Positions 21,101 to 36,100 of a DNA stretch of 64,000 nt are shown here, in pieces. The first letter of the stretch is position 1, and each line of letters begins with the position of its first letter. This DNA is from Hydractinia symbiolongicarpus (Eukaryota; Cnidaria; Hydrozoa; Anthoathecata; Hydractiniidae). A program made the position numbers and the translations under genes. The stretch is from the NCBI RefSeq assembly GCF_029227915.1, contig NC_079882.1:22823001-22887000 (forward strand), given 5' to 3'. The notes below the pieces were generated by a model, which made no database searches, was not told the origin of the DNA, and saw nothing but the letters and a program-made list of their open reading frames with translations.

Positions 21101-24100
21101 ACTTTTTTAAAAACCTACTTTTAAAAAGTCCTAGTATTTTTTGGGGGGGTTGTGATATACATGCCAAAGTGAACTCAGATAGCTGGTTATCAAAGCGTTA
21201 GTACCTAGTAATGTAATAATTGGGACACACAAAAATACTAGAAATAGATTATCACACATTTTAAAACATATTTAGATTCTATTTGTGCAAATCAATTCAC
21301 CTGCGTCATATGTAAATTTAAACACATAAATCCTCATTAACATCACCAAGTTATCGATCCATAGCTTTATCTCCGCGGTTTGTTTCGTAAACAGTCGCTC
21401 CCCAACACAACAGCTGCTATACGATTTCTCATTGTATCCACAATTGTTTGACAGAGGCTCTACGTATTAATTTGTGATCCATTAATTTGTGATCGCTCCA
21501 CACATCGCCTCCATTTCTTTATAACTTAAACAGTGGACCATATTTTAGTGTATGATTAAAACTAGGCCACATGAAGTGCATGCCAGCAAGAAGTCTCTGG
21601 TGGTTAGTACGAGGGCGGCTGCAAGTCAAGGCATCATATTTCAGCTACATGTTCGTATGATCTGTATACCCTGTCAAAACATGGCCAACATACCAACATA
21701 TTCATTCATTTTGCTTTACAAACATGATATACGTTCGAACAAGAACATTCACAGGGAAAAAACGCCTGGAAAAGACGATCAGATTTTTATAATGATTGTC
21801 AAAACATTGGTTAACACGCAGCTGACCCAGTTCAAATTATTAACAGAAGTATATTCAAACTCACAAATATAAACTAATACATTTAACTTAATTTCAACAG
21901 ATATAAAATCCGGGTACAAGAAATCTATCATGGTCGCGAAAATTAAAAAAAGCTTGTATATATGACAACGCAACGTTCACAAGAACGTGACTTGTAAATA
22001 CGTGTAGATTCAAAATTTATTTAAATTTGTAATACCTGGTTATGAGTCACAGTATTGATCTCATTTTTCATAATTCCCTTCTACACCATAATTTAAAGAG
22101 GTTGCAGCAACACTAAACCTCTGGCGTGGTAAAACTGACTTTCGATCAAAGAAAATGCTCCTGATAATTCTAGTCTGTCTCAAAATTGACGAGATGGTAA
22201 AGCCATTTAGTGTTAGTATAATAAATGTCAAGTTGTGGTAACTGAGCAAGACAGTTTGCGCCGTTGGAATTTAATGAAATTTCAGATGAACTTGCTGTTT
22301 TATTTTGTCTCACACGTTTTTCATGCACATCTGTTATTCTTGTTATGGATCGCTTTTCTTTTCCTTCTTGGCGCTAAAATACATATTTTAAAGTTTGGCA
22401 AATCCCACGAGAATAAATGCCCCTAGAAATAAGCTCACAAAATATACTCGCAAAATTAAAATCATAGAATAAATATGTTAACAAGGGGTCACTCTTAGCA
22501 AGATGAAAATGTAATTATTTCTCAGGAAAAATATGCGTGACAGCATATCGAATTGTTTAAATAGTCTTCTCTTGAAAACGATTTTGGATGCTATAAACGG
22601 CCTGTCTGTGATAATATGGATTTACAAATGAGTATGTGTTTTATTTCTTTAAAATTCCCGAAATCTAAAACTGGAAAAGCATAGTTAATGCGAAATTACT
22701 TGTTATGATAATTCTCTCAGACAAAAATGAAAAAACTTTATAGTAAATTTTAAGTCAATATCTTTGTGTTTACCAGAGTTGGACTTCTAACTTCCGCGAA
22801 GTACGCCTGAGAAGGCCCATTTAGGGTTTATTGCTGTATGGTTAAATCAATGTTCTTTTCTTATTTTTTACTTCGTTAAGTGTCAAATTAGATAGTAGTA
22901 TTAACCCTATTATACCTGGGTAGGGCACAAAGTGCCCTCGGCCTTTTTGACTAGGGATAACGTTAGATACACATGTGATTATGTGCTAAAATTTTGTGAC
23001 TATTTCTAACTTTTAATATTGCTTCTGATGAAAAAAAAAATTTTCGGAAAAATTTTGTACTCTGGGGGTATTGCTTTTTTTGGACGGGGGTAATTTTTTT
23101 AGAATATTCAAAGCCGTTGACATTCATGTAAGAATGTTATAAGATGTTGTATTGGGTATATAATTATTTATTATAGGTATGTTGGTTACTAAGTGGTAAC
23201 CATGATGTTGCTAAGGTATATATGATTACTAGGGACAAAAAGCAACCAAGATTTGAAGGAAATATCGATCCAGCAAATTGACGTCATTTCGGATCCCAAT
23301 GACGTCATTATATTGTTTTCCTTACCTAGATTATATTAAATGTCATGTTCTAGATATATGCCAAGTTTAATGACATGAACATCAATATTTCTGGTAGAAC
23401 GGGTCTTTTTATCTTTATTGTTAAAATAAGAATTTTTTTGCCGAAATGACGTCGTTTTTTTCCCAATGACGTCATTAAAATTATTTTTTTCATGTGAAAC
23501 ACATATTTTGGTATTCATTTCACAAATCTGCCAAGAATCAAGGCTGTATCATTAGTAACACGCGAGAAATTAAAACGTACTAAAAAATTGGGAAAATAAC
23601 CATTTTTCACATGTGTGACGTCATTTCTAATCCCTATGACGTCATCAAATTACTTTTTTACCTGGATTGAGTTTGTACTAAGACATTCTCCAATTGACCC
23701 AAGTTTCATCACTTAAGCACAACTGGTTCAGAATTTATAGCCCGCGGGAACTTTGTACCCCCCCAGGATTACAAGGGCCTAAAAAACTCAGGTATAATAG
23801 GGTTAATAGTAGTATCCAAGGTAGCAAATATCGCAATTTTGCTAGCAATTCAAGTACACTTAACAACCCCCAAGTATCAAAATCGTTAAGCCTCCACTTA
23901 CTTGCTTCCTTTGGCTTTGAGAGATAAAATAATATATTAGTTGATGAAAATAATAAAGGGTAATTAGCTTTTATATATCATATGCAAATGCAATATTGAT
24001 GTGTCTTCTTCGTAACAAGTGCCTCCTTTGAATTGACACCCACTTCAAATAGTTTGAGCACCAGTTTAAAGCTTGTGCTATAACTATAGTATTATTTCTA

Positions 24101-27100
24101 GTTTACTGAAATTTATTTTATAAATAGCTCTCTGTTTTGATTTTTTTCAACTGTTTTTATTATTGGTTAGCTTTAACAACTTGATCAACTTGACTGGGAA
24201 GTTCAGTTTGTTCATGACTACATCTAAGATTTTACTAGTTGTTAACTTACAACCCCAACTGTGGCAGTATGCACATTTCTACTTGTATTTTTGTTTGCGT
24301 GAATTTTATTACTGATTCCATTTATTTTTTGCTGATACATTTTTTTTAATAGAATACTTTGCAAGAAGAGGACTTTCATATTTCCAAGGTTTTTTTTTCT
24401 GGTCTTCAGCACATTCCATTTATCTAGCTAAATATTGCATGCAACTCATTCCACTTAAAACTGTAGCTTTAATTTTAATAACTTTCTACAACATAATTGC
24501 AACTTCCAATAAAACCGACAGTACAAATAAAGTATGCATTAACGTTTTTCCCACTATCCTCTTTGTCGCTTCTTTTCAAGAATCACCCACACACTGTACA
24601 CCTTTGGCCGGAGCCTATGTTGCAATACACATTTCTTCAATATAATAGTAGCTCCATTTTGTCGGTCTGTCTACAAGAAACACATCGTGTCACGGACGCA
24701 CTAAATTCTTATATATGCACGAAATAACCACTTTTAATTATATCAACGTTGTTTGATTGGCCTCGTGTAGCATCCAATCACAACGTCCGACTTTTTTGAA
24801 AAACCAATTGTAGATCTTTGCAGCCCTTTCCTGCCGATGAAGGAACCTGTAAGTTACAGCAACAAAGGCCATTTTGATTTGGAAGTGGTGTGTTTAATGC
24901 TAGGTTTTTAGGTTTCTGTTTGACAATGTTTTTACATGCTAAGGTGAATATATTGTCACTTTTGTTAAGCAGGCACAACCATCAATTTTAAGATTTTCTA
25001 GGTAGTTATGGCTGGTTTTATTTATTGCTTTTCTGAAGGAGCTTTTTATCCTAAGCAACATTTTATTTTTTCATGTTAGGGTTGTTGTTATCTAGGTACC
25101 TCTAGCTAAAAAGTAAAAGAAGCCTAATGTAGTTTGGCTACAACAAAATTCTTAACTAATAATTCTTACGGCAAATGCAGTTACACCTTTTATCACTGTC
25201 ATGAAAACTTAAATTACAAAATAAAATTGCTTAGCGATTGTTTATACGGGGTAACGACATGCTGTTTCCTGTGTCTTTACTTAAATCGATGGTGTGATAA
25301 TTTTTAAAAAGGTATTACGCCTATACGTATGTGCAACATGGTTTACTTGTACTAAGCGCTTAGCCTAACATCTATTTGTATCTAATGAATGAAACATGAT
25401 TTCCTTTATAAAATATCGATAGAATTTCCTCTTTGTGTGCATAGGAAATACGATGTGTTATATTACCTTTGTCGATTACTGTCGCCAACTATGTAAAACT
25501 GTTAGTAATTAGGTGAGCCACATCAGACTTTTTTTTCTCTTCCTAGCCAACCTGTCCGCATTTCTGAGAGCTTTGAGGTATTCTCTGGCTAGTACCTATG
25601 CTTAGTTTTCTGTTCTAATAATAAACTTCTTTCTGTGTGTTTACAATCATGATCAACATCACAACAATTACGCAAGCTGCGAATGTCCTATTGAATATTG
25701 AAAATGGTTAATAAAAAGGCTGGTAGCGATTGATTGACTATTTATGCACTGTTAACTGTTTTGAGTTATCAATCAAAAGCTTTTAGCCAGCCAGCGATAG
25801 CTATTTTTTATAAGTATTAAGCCAGCAAGCTAGGCTAGGAAACAGTATACAATCTAAAAAATTCTTAAAGTTATTCTTTATACCCTAATTAATCTGGTTC
25901 ATAACTTGAATAACAAGTTATGGCAATAAACCAGCAAGAAGCAGTGTTATATTGAATTACTAATGCTGCTGTGATTACTTTTTCTTGATTTGTCTCACTG
26001 ATTTAATATAACCCGCATGGAATTACGTTCCAACATGCTCGATGAGATTGTACTACGGTGTACTGTAATCAGAAAAAATCAAAAATGTCATATAACATAA
26101 GATTTTGCCTATAATTAATTTTTGTCCTCTTTAGGTCGTGTTCAATAGCCAAACAACAATCAATGGAATTGCTATCCAAGGTGGTGCACTTGTAGCACGC
26201 TATTTCATCAAAGAATTCAGGCTAGATTATTCAATTAATGGAATGAAGTGGAATCCCTTTCAAAACGGCAAGGTAAATTTGTGCTCCTTTGAAACGCATT
26301 GAAAAATTATTAAATTGTTTAGAAAGTTATGTGACGCACTTGCCTTTCTCTCAAATATATCGTGTTCTGCACATTCATCCCAACAACACGCTCACTAAGA
26401 TAATTCCAATGTACACTGACCTAATAAAATAACACTGAACTAATGTTACAAGTTATTTTTTTTAAAATGCCAATTATAATATGCACAATAATCCTTAATT
26501 TCACATCTTAGAAATACCATTTTTTAAAACGCACCACCATTTTAACGCCCTGAAATTAAAGATAAAAAGTTTGCGATGTCATACTTACCTTTAACGTCCA
26601 TACTGACAGACCTAATCTGCTCCCAAAAAAGAAATCCTTATGAATTTCTAATATTTTTAAACATCATAATTGATTTTTTTTTTCATTATTAAGTTCTGAA
26701 TATCATCTAAAAAGTCATAATTGCACACCTTTATTGAAAATAATACTAGTTGAAAATTAAACTAGGAAGAAATCTAAAAGTTAAAAAACGTGACGAATAT
26801 ATTCCTAATTTTCGAACTTTCACAGAACAAATTCGTAAATAAAGATAACACTTTTTTCTTTGCGACATAACTTGTTTGTTTCTTCAATGTTTGCTTTCTT
26901 TTTCGGTTCCTTCAGTCATCGAAATCTCTTTTACGCCAAATTACATTCTATATCACGACCTCACACTTTGTTAAACTATTTTTCCCGGCCCCTTAGCGCG
27001 TTTTATCTTATTCCTTAAACAAAAACATTCGATTTTATAAAGATTTTGAGTGATACACATGTTTACAACTAACATTTCAACCTCGACCCTCGGGCTCTTT

Positions 27101-30100
27101 GTCTCTTTTATACCAGGGATGGCAAAAAGAGAACAAGCCCTGGGATCGAGGCTGCCCACAACCTGCATTATTCTATGTTTATAACCGCTGCTGAAACAAA
27201 ACGTCTAAAAATATAAGCATGTGCAACAACAAAAAATTACAATAAAAATTATGAAATAAAAATGGAAAATGTCCAAAAAAATCAAAGGCGTCTAACAACC
27301 GTTACGTATTAAGCAAAATACGCTGAAACTATATACTTTCCTTGCCATTCCAGAAGTACACCAGGGAAAAAAAGGATACCAAGCATTATAAAACAATCCA
27401 ACATTTTTCGTTAAGTCATACAAAATCAGCTATTCAGTCTATTGCACACGGCAAACCTTCCAAAGTTATACTCAAAATATAAGAAATTAATAGTTGAAAA
27501 CACATAAAAGAGAAATATAAAAACTTGAATCATTTGGTATGTTGTATATCTACCGAAATATTTCAATTCAAAATATTAAAAGAACAGTTTGCTTTACAGA
27601 CCCAAACTTATAATCAAGAAAATCACGCATTAATCCAAAGAAGATAACAATCCAGTGTTTTCGATTTTAAGAATCGAATATATTTCAAACGATCGTAACG
27701 TAACAGATGTACGCATTGATTTAACTTCATTTACATTTAGGTTTATTATAACGACATCAAGACTTTAACAATTTAAGTTTCGGTTTTAGGTTTATCACAC
27801 AATGGGTAGTGTTAAAAACAATAAAAAGAAAAAATTTACTTTTTACAGTATATGTAAATTCTTCGCTAGGATATACACGCTGTTTTTATAAGAATAGTGT
27901 GTTTTAGTTTCAGCCTCAATGTTCTTAACTTTTTTGACCAGTGTTATCCTAATTATTCTCAATATGTTCTTAACATGACTATGGCCTGAAAATATATAAT
28001 GCCTTAATAAAAAAAAGCATGCTGTAAGTTACTATAGCTAGCTAATGGCAATTCTACTTTATGTAACGGTCCATTGCATAGACACAAAAAAGTTCAGTTA
28101 GTTTGATATACAATAAAAAAAGTAAACTTTTAATTTTGTGCATGATACAAATGTTCATATGTGAAACAAACTATCAAGCTTAGACATATTTTTAGGACAT
28201 TCTAAACTCCTGGCCTATTTTTTAGAGTATATTCTTTACAAAGTAAGTGCATAAAAAAAGTATTTTCCGGCTCAAGACACAACAATAAACTTAATATTTA
28301 GGGAAAAATTTAGCTCCGAAAGAAACGGCTATAAAATCGTTATACACCAGAATTAATTTCTCTATCAAATAATTTAAACAACACACCTGCTTTTCGTTCG
28401 CTTTCTCACTTAGGTTGCTAGCTAGGGTACTTTGAATAAAAGTCCAATCAGTTTTTTACCTCGATTACTTAATTTCGCTTCGTCTGAAAGAGAACGAATT
28501 GAAAATGTATAGCTACAATTGTCTGATGCATTTCCAATCAATTCCTTTTGTGATGTTGTATCATCGCACGTTTTTCTACGTTTTAAAAAATATTTCTGAT
28601 AACAACATTTTTAACTTCGGTCGACAACAACAGTTTGTTTCTTACATTTTAGATTCAAATTACAGTCATATTCGAATGCGATACAATATCGGTCCCAGAA
28701 CCCAAAAATGTAAAATATTGAAAAACATGTAAGCTTTAAGCTTACCTCATGATGCTTTGCTTGAAGTAACTTTTTTCAGGATTAACTTGAAAAACAGACA
28801 ACCTTCTTCGCTTCGGTTTTCTTTATACAGTTTATAAACAACTTGTTTCCATGAGATACGGCGGGCACATGGTAAACCGGGGGTAAAATTAAATTATTTC
28901 AGCCGTAACGACCGAGAACGGGGCTGTAGCATAAATGACAACTGGACCCCTTGTTTTTCTCATTTGGCGGCTTACTTATTTTTTTAGAAAATTTTAGCGT
29001 ACGGCCACGTCATAAGAAAGTGACCCGTGAGTTGCGTGGTGTGGATTCACAATTTTACTCACGTGAGGGAATTAATATATAAGAATATCATTATCGAAAA
29101 GCAAAAATCGCGTGGTGACAATGACGTCACTATCTCGACATACATGACTTAACATGCCAAAGGCACGGTGCTAAAGTATTGTTCACATTGTATTTTATTG
29201 TAATAAGTTTGGCCAAGGCTCTCTATAAACACTGGAAACCACAAGTTTGCTTTTTTGGGTCAATATAAACAAAAGGGTTCTTAATACGACAAATTTGCGG
29301 AGTATATTTTTTATTATTCCTTGGTGATACAAAAATCGGCTTTATTTTCTACGTTTGCGGCTTAAAATGCTAAACTTTCAAAAAAGCAGACACTTCCAAT
29401 TAACGGACACTTTGGTCAAACACCGATGGTGTCCGCTAATTGAAGAGCATACTGTAGTTATTTAAACTCGTGGAGTAAACTACTTAAATTTTTTTTATAG
29501 TTTAAAGTGTTTTTTATCAAAAAAGGATCTGTTGACTGTAACTATGTAACTATGACTGTAAATATGTAAATTATGTAATTGCTTTGTTATATATTAATAT
29601 ACTGGCAAAATCACGGCAATTAAACATTGTCATTGTTGTTGCCGATTAAGGAAATAGATATGCTTACAGAACACTAAAATTCTACAAAAACTCACAACAA
29701 AACAGGAATTTTTAAATGACGTGGTGAAAAGTTACTCAAAATAGCTGAAGGGAGAGGGCATAATGACCCTTTCCAATAGATGATAGGGTTATATATATAT
29801 AATATGTATCCTAAAAGCATGTTATATATTTTAGAGATTTAAAGGGAATGTTGACAACTTAAACGTAGTGTACAACTGGTTCACAACATCTATGGTTGCT
29901 ACTCATATTCGTTTGTATCCAACGACTTCCAATAACGATCTCCCATGCCTGAGGATAGAACTTTATGGTTGTTTGGACAATAGTAAGTATTATTAAAGCT
30001 GGCATTCTGATTGGTGATTTAGCGCTCTTGACGTTCATTCAGGATGTAAAATTCAGAATGTGCATGCAAAAACGCTTTCATCGTGGTAGCATGTTTAAGT

Positions 30101-33100
30101 GTTTGTTTTAATTATATAATATTTGATAACATGATAAGGAGTACAAAAAATTGTTAAAGAATGTATTGTTTTGACAAAAAAGAAATCGGGCATATAAAAA
30201 TGCACAAAACTAACATTTTAAACTTTTCAGGACTATTCATACTTATATTTGCCAATTTAAAACATTGTATTACCAAAAAAATCATCCCGTTACATTTTTT
30301 GTTCTAAAAGATTTGCTTTCAAAGTTAAGATATTTTCCTGACTTGTAGGTATGTGTTCTTTAGCCAAATGCTAAGGAACACATGTTCTAATAAATCTAAG
30401 ATAATGCAATTCTGTGGCCACCTATATCAATCTTCTATATCTTTCTTTAGTTTGCTGCATTTTTTTGTCTTTTCTTAGCTTAAGGCTACCTATAGCGTGC
30501 AAATGGCCACCTAGCTTGGTGAACTTGATCTCTTCCACTTTCATTCATAGATTTGCGTAGCTTATTAGAGTTAAATCTAATGAACTGTTAATTATTGGGT
30601 TTATTTGATATTTTTCTAGGACTTATGGAACTTTTTGGATGTTGTCACGTCGGCCATTTTTGTTAATATTCAAGGAGGCTAGCTAGCTAGCCAAACAACC
30701 TTACCGTTTAAATGCTTTTAATAAAAATGTAAGCAGAATAAGGTTTCTTGCAACGGACAGACGAGTCCATTAGTTTCTTAGAATATGGGTATATTCTGCA
30801 AATTTGTCGTAATAAGAACCCTTTTGTTCTACGCTACCACAAAAAAGCAAAATTGTGATTTCCGGCGTTTAAAGAGAGCCTTGGCCACACTTATTACACA
30901 AAAATACAAAGTGAACAATATTTTAGCGCGTGCCTTGTAATTTGGCATGTTAAGTCAGGTTTGTGGATACAATGACGCCATCGTCAACACGGGATTTTTG
31001 CTTTTTGAGATTTTAGGAGTTGGCGTATGTGGAAACTGAATTTCCCGTGTACAGACGGAACTGAAGGGCCGTACGTTAACGGCGGGCCGATATTTGTCGT
31101 CGTCAAGAAAAAAAGTAATTTAAATTATAACGAAACACGGACAACCAAATTTTGAGAAGCATTGAATCTAATACATTAATTCATAAAAAATATTTCATGG
31201 GATAAAAACAACAACAATGTCTTGTAAAGTACTCAAATTTACCAGCTATTATTTTTTCGGGAAACTTCGTTAACATAGCTAGTTGACTACCTACATTGTC
31301 CATAAAAGGATAATTAGGTAGCCACTTTTATCTCTAAAACCAAAATAACGGACGACGATTTTATAACACAAATACGTTCTACCTCATTTTTTGGCTCTGT
31401 TATTCAACTTTTCTCCTACTCAGTCAATAAAAGAATTGTTGAAGCTCATGTCATTTTTGACTAACTTTACGACACATTTACTTCAATATTCAATTAACTA
31501 ATTACCTTGACTGTTGATGAAAGCAATAAGTAATGTTAGTCGAGGCTAGTTTCCACAGCGTTATCCTTTTGCTACGACAATTAAAAGCTTTGCGACAGTT
31601 TTATACCGTACGACAGTGTGAACATTAAAAGTTAAACTTCGTTGTAACTGTTAAAACATTGTCTTTATTTTTAAAATGGTAATAAAAAAATAGCACGCAA
31701 GTCATAGTTCGTCAATATGGCGCCACTTTCACTTTGGAAAAAGGAAACATGTGGTTTAGCATTGAAACAACTAATAGAGATTCCTGGTTGTGAAACATGT
31801 TTTACGAATGGAGAAACTTAAAACTTTTCCTTTCGCTAAGAAACGAATTACGTCTCTTCAATAACTTTTTAATAATTAAAGCATTTACTTTCAATGATTG
31901 GCCCCTATTTGCTTCGCAAGACAACAAGAATGAGGGAATCAATTCCTGCTGCTGAAAGAATCGTTTTCACGTTGAGGTTACTTGCTTGTAGAGATTCGCA
32001 ACACTCAGTGTTTTTTATTTTATTTTAAATAAGTCGAGCAGTGATTTCCAGTTTCAAGTGAAACATCTCATAAGCTTTGGAAAGTTTTATCAATGCCCTG
32101 TGTTAATAAGTCTAGCACTGCACAAGGGTGAAAAAAAAATCAGATTGTATCGAAACAGGCATATCCCAGAAATCAATTTTTTTGATTTTTGGGATACACC
32201 TCACTGTTTTGTTGAAATTGATAGTAAACACATTGCTATTGAAAATCCAACAAACAGCGTTTCTCTGTACTTGAAATAGAAAACGTTTTCAGTTCCGTTT
32301 AGTTAGCGGTTTGCGGCGCGAATTATACGTTAACATGGCTCAGTATTTGTAGCTTTTGAGGCTACTGTAGAATTGCAATTGTAGAATTTTGTCAATTATT
32401 AAGTATCTTATTGAAAGGAAATTTGATCATAATAAAGTAAATGCGAGAACAGTTAAAAATGTAGTCAATTCCTTTAAATTTTTTCCTTGTTAAAATCGAA
32501 ATAATTATTTTATATTAGGCAAAACTATTGAAAGTACTTTTGGTGCAATGAATTCAACTTTTTTTTCAAGCAGTAAATGATGATATAATCTAGAATTCGA
32601 ACGCTTAGGCGCATTCAAATAAAATTCTGTCGCGAACATTGCGTCTTTCGCAAGCATTGCGACATATTATATAATTTTTTATATATGTTGACGTAAATCC
32701 TAAAACTGTGGTATATCTTACGAACATGGTTGCATTAGGGTTACCACGATTAGTGAGAAACAACCTTAAACAACTAGCATAACTTTTTATTTATCTTAAG
32801 CTTGGTCAGGTCCGCGGACGATATTTTGCGGCACACCCCGACATAATCATTTATCATTGTATTGGCATTAACATTTTCAAACAGTAGCATGCGTTCCATT
32901 TTTTTACTATGCAGATTTTTGACCAGAAATTTGGTTTCTTGATCTCTATAATAGTACAGAGAGGATGTCTGTTTATAGCAGGCAAAGTGGATGTCTTCAT
33001 TTTTCCTTGATGTAGCCGAAATGTCTTAAATGTTAATCGACAAATTTAACGTCGCGACGTCAATTTAACGTCAATATCTTAATTTAAATTATTGAATCCA

Positions 33101-36100
33101 TTACAAGCCCTTTCATAGACAAAATAATCACCCAGCCAATTTTATGTTGTAGAATAAATCCTTAACCCTATTCCTACCGGGACTTTTTGTGCCAGACCGG
33201 AAAGGTGCTTAAAGGGCAACTTCCTTGTAATTTCTTGTTAAAAAACTACGATACTAAAACTTTGACAATTGTAAGTCCTACTTATGTTCTATCAAATATA
33301 AGGAAAAAATGTTAAAAATCCATAATGGCGGCCATTGCTGCATCCCTTCTATATGTATAGTCAAAAAGATATTTTACTTTGACTCAAAATCGAAAGAACT
33401 TAAATACTTAAATAATTTCAGTACACCACAGAAAAGACCTAAAAAATAGTGGATGATAATGTACAGGGAGCTGCTGAATGAGCACCTCGCTGGTAGGAAT
33501 AGGGTTAAGTTTAAAAGTTATGTTACAAATTTCTGAAGAGCGCCTAGAGTGGAGAGTCCTTCCTTAACGTTCTTGCAGCTTTTAGCTTGATGCTTTATCA
33601 GATTATAATTTTTTAAACTGGCTTTCTAACAAAGTATGATTCAATGTTTAATTAATTCTTTAAAGATAGCTGAAAACGCATGGTCGCGCTCAAAAAAATA
33701 TTTACGAAATTAGGTAATTTGTTTTACCTTTTGCTAAGGAACTTAGGGATAAGAATCATTTTTAGTATCGACCTCTTTAATTGAGTTTGACATAATTAGG
33801 AAATTCGGGAAAAGGTCTATTACAATCAAAATTCATAAATTAGATAGGACTAAAAAAGCAATTTTTACATCATATATCTCTGGTTAAGTTAGTTTGGAAG
33901 ATGTAGAAGTGATTTCTCTAAAAAAGGGAGACCTAGTTAATAAATTTATGCATTTTACGCACAATATTATCTGTGACAACACTTGATTAACCTGGCCTAG
34001 GCCTGCATTTCACAATAGAACTCTCTACATTACTTTTCTAGAAACTCCTGGGTCTTCATTATAGCCACATGTAAATAATATTTTGCTAAAAATATTAAAC
34101 AATAAGTTTTTTAAAAGTTAATTTAATTGTCTATAGCTATTAATATCATGATATAAAATAGTTCAACAAATAAGGAAAAAAGGCTAATATTTGATGAAAT
34201 AACCATGTAACTGCAGGAAACAATATTTGGTAAAAATAATTTTTTTTGACATCAGCCAAATTAAATCCAAATATTTTTTCCTTATCTAAAAAATGATAAT
34301 CCTGCTTAAAATACTTACTTTCGCTTTCTGCCAAATTAAATTCCCAAAATTCGGCTAAATGTATTTTTCACCAACTTTCCTTTTTTTAAAAATTTTTAAG
34401 TTATGCATATGTTGCGGTATATATTTTTCAGTCATACTCTGTTTCTCTAATGATCACGGCAAGGTAAATCGAATGGCATTGTATTTTGATAATGTATGTC
34501 AGACAACTAAAAGTATTACTTACCTTTTCACACAGAGGTTCATACTATGTATTAAATTCCATAGATTTACTATTCTACCTGCTAAAACCAATGTTTAGTA
34601 CAAACGTTATGCTTACACTAAACATTGGTTTTAACAGGTAGAGTGGACTGCGCCCAATGTTAAATGTGATAAAATGACTACCCTAACTATATACGATAGT
34701 CTCCACCCATTGAGATTACGATTATTATATCCTGAGCGTTTATGTCTGCTATGCTTAGCTAATGTTTTCTGTACAATGTTAAATCATGTGAGGGGGATTT
34801 GAATTTTTGTAAAACTTAATTACCATGTACAAAACATTTCAATGTATCACCACTGTCGACGCAGATTATTAAAAATAAGTCTGGCAGAAAATTTGCTTTA
34901 AGAACGTCTGTGCTAGCTACCTGGCTAACATCTTTAGAAAACAATCTTCTTCATGTCTACATCTACTTTTGTAATATGCGATCTTAATTTCTTCTGTGTT
35001 TGTTACAGTTTATAACAACATTTAGCGCGCACTAACAATTTCTTCACGTTGCCTACAAACTTGATATGGAACACGAGTCTGAAGATTTTGTGACGAATCC
35101 CATTAAAACATATTCAGAAATTGTATATGGTATTTTATTCCTATAAATTATCACAGTCTTTTTATATCACAGGTTTCATTAACTTCACACAACATGCTTT
35201 TTAAATATTAATACATCCAACTCCATTTTTACACAATAAACTCTAAAAATTGATACTATAAGTTGATACGATCAGTCATTTTTCTAAATTTAGCAAGTTA
35301 ACTGAGAGCAGATTTAACTATCTATATAACTAGAGAGAAACAACAGATACAGCAATCTTAGCTATGCTTCTTATAAACATGAAATTAAAGGAATATGAAA
35401 ACAATGAAGTGTATAGCTACTAACAAAATGAAATCATTCCATTAGCATTATTCCCTATCGCTGCCATCTTTATTAGTATAATTATACGAAATTAGGGCAA
35501 GACGAATATGCAAATCAATGATTATTAACAAAATATAAAACCTTATAACTCATTGAAAGTTGAACATAATTGTACAAAGTTAACGCACAATAAAAATAAA
35601 GCAGTCAATGCATATAGCGACCTACATCCATTTCCAAAATGGCCATTCTCCTCTATTTTGTCGTGCACGGATTCACCAATTCGTAAGGTATGTTTACATA
35701 CCCAGATTCAGTATATTCTCTAACTCATTTAAGCTGAATATTTCAACATCATGTCAGCGTTAGTTAGGAGAAAGTTAAACAACATCAATTTTGTGCGAAA
35801 AAAACTTGTTCGAGCACCTTGCGCTCATGTGTTTATTGTTTCGGTAAAGAATAGAAAATTTACCAGATTCGTGACGCTCTAAATTCGAGCTTGGTCCCCT
35901 ACTACTACTACTCTCTATTATCATAGCCTAACCGAGCAAGCTCATTCAGCCGGGTCAGCTGTCCTATGTGATTACCGCCTTCTTTGTAAGAGGCGGACAG
36001 GACAAAGTTATGGTTTATAAATTAGGCTGTTCCCGTAAAAATCCTGGTTTGTTTCCTTTCTCATGGTAATATAATAAGTCGGCCAGTGAGTCAGTCCATT

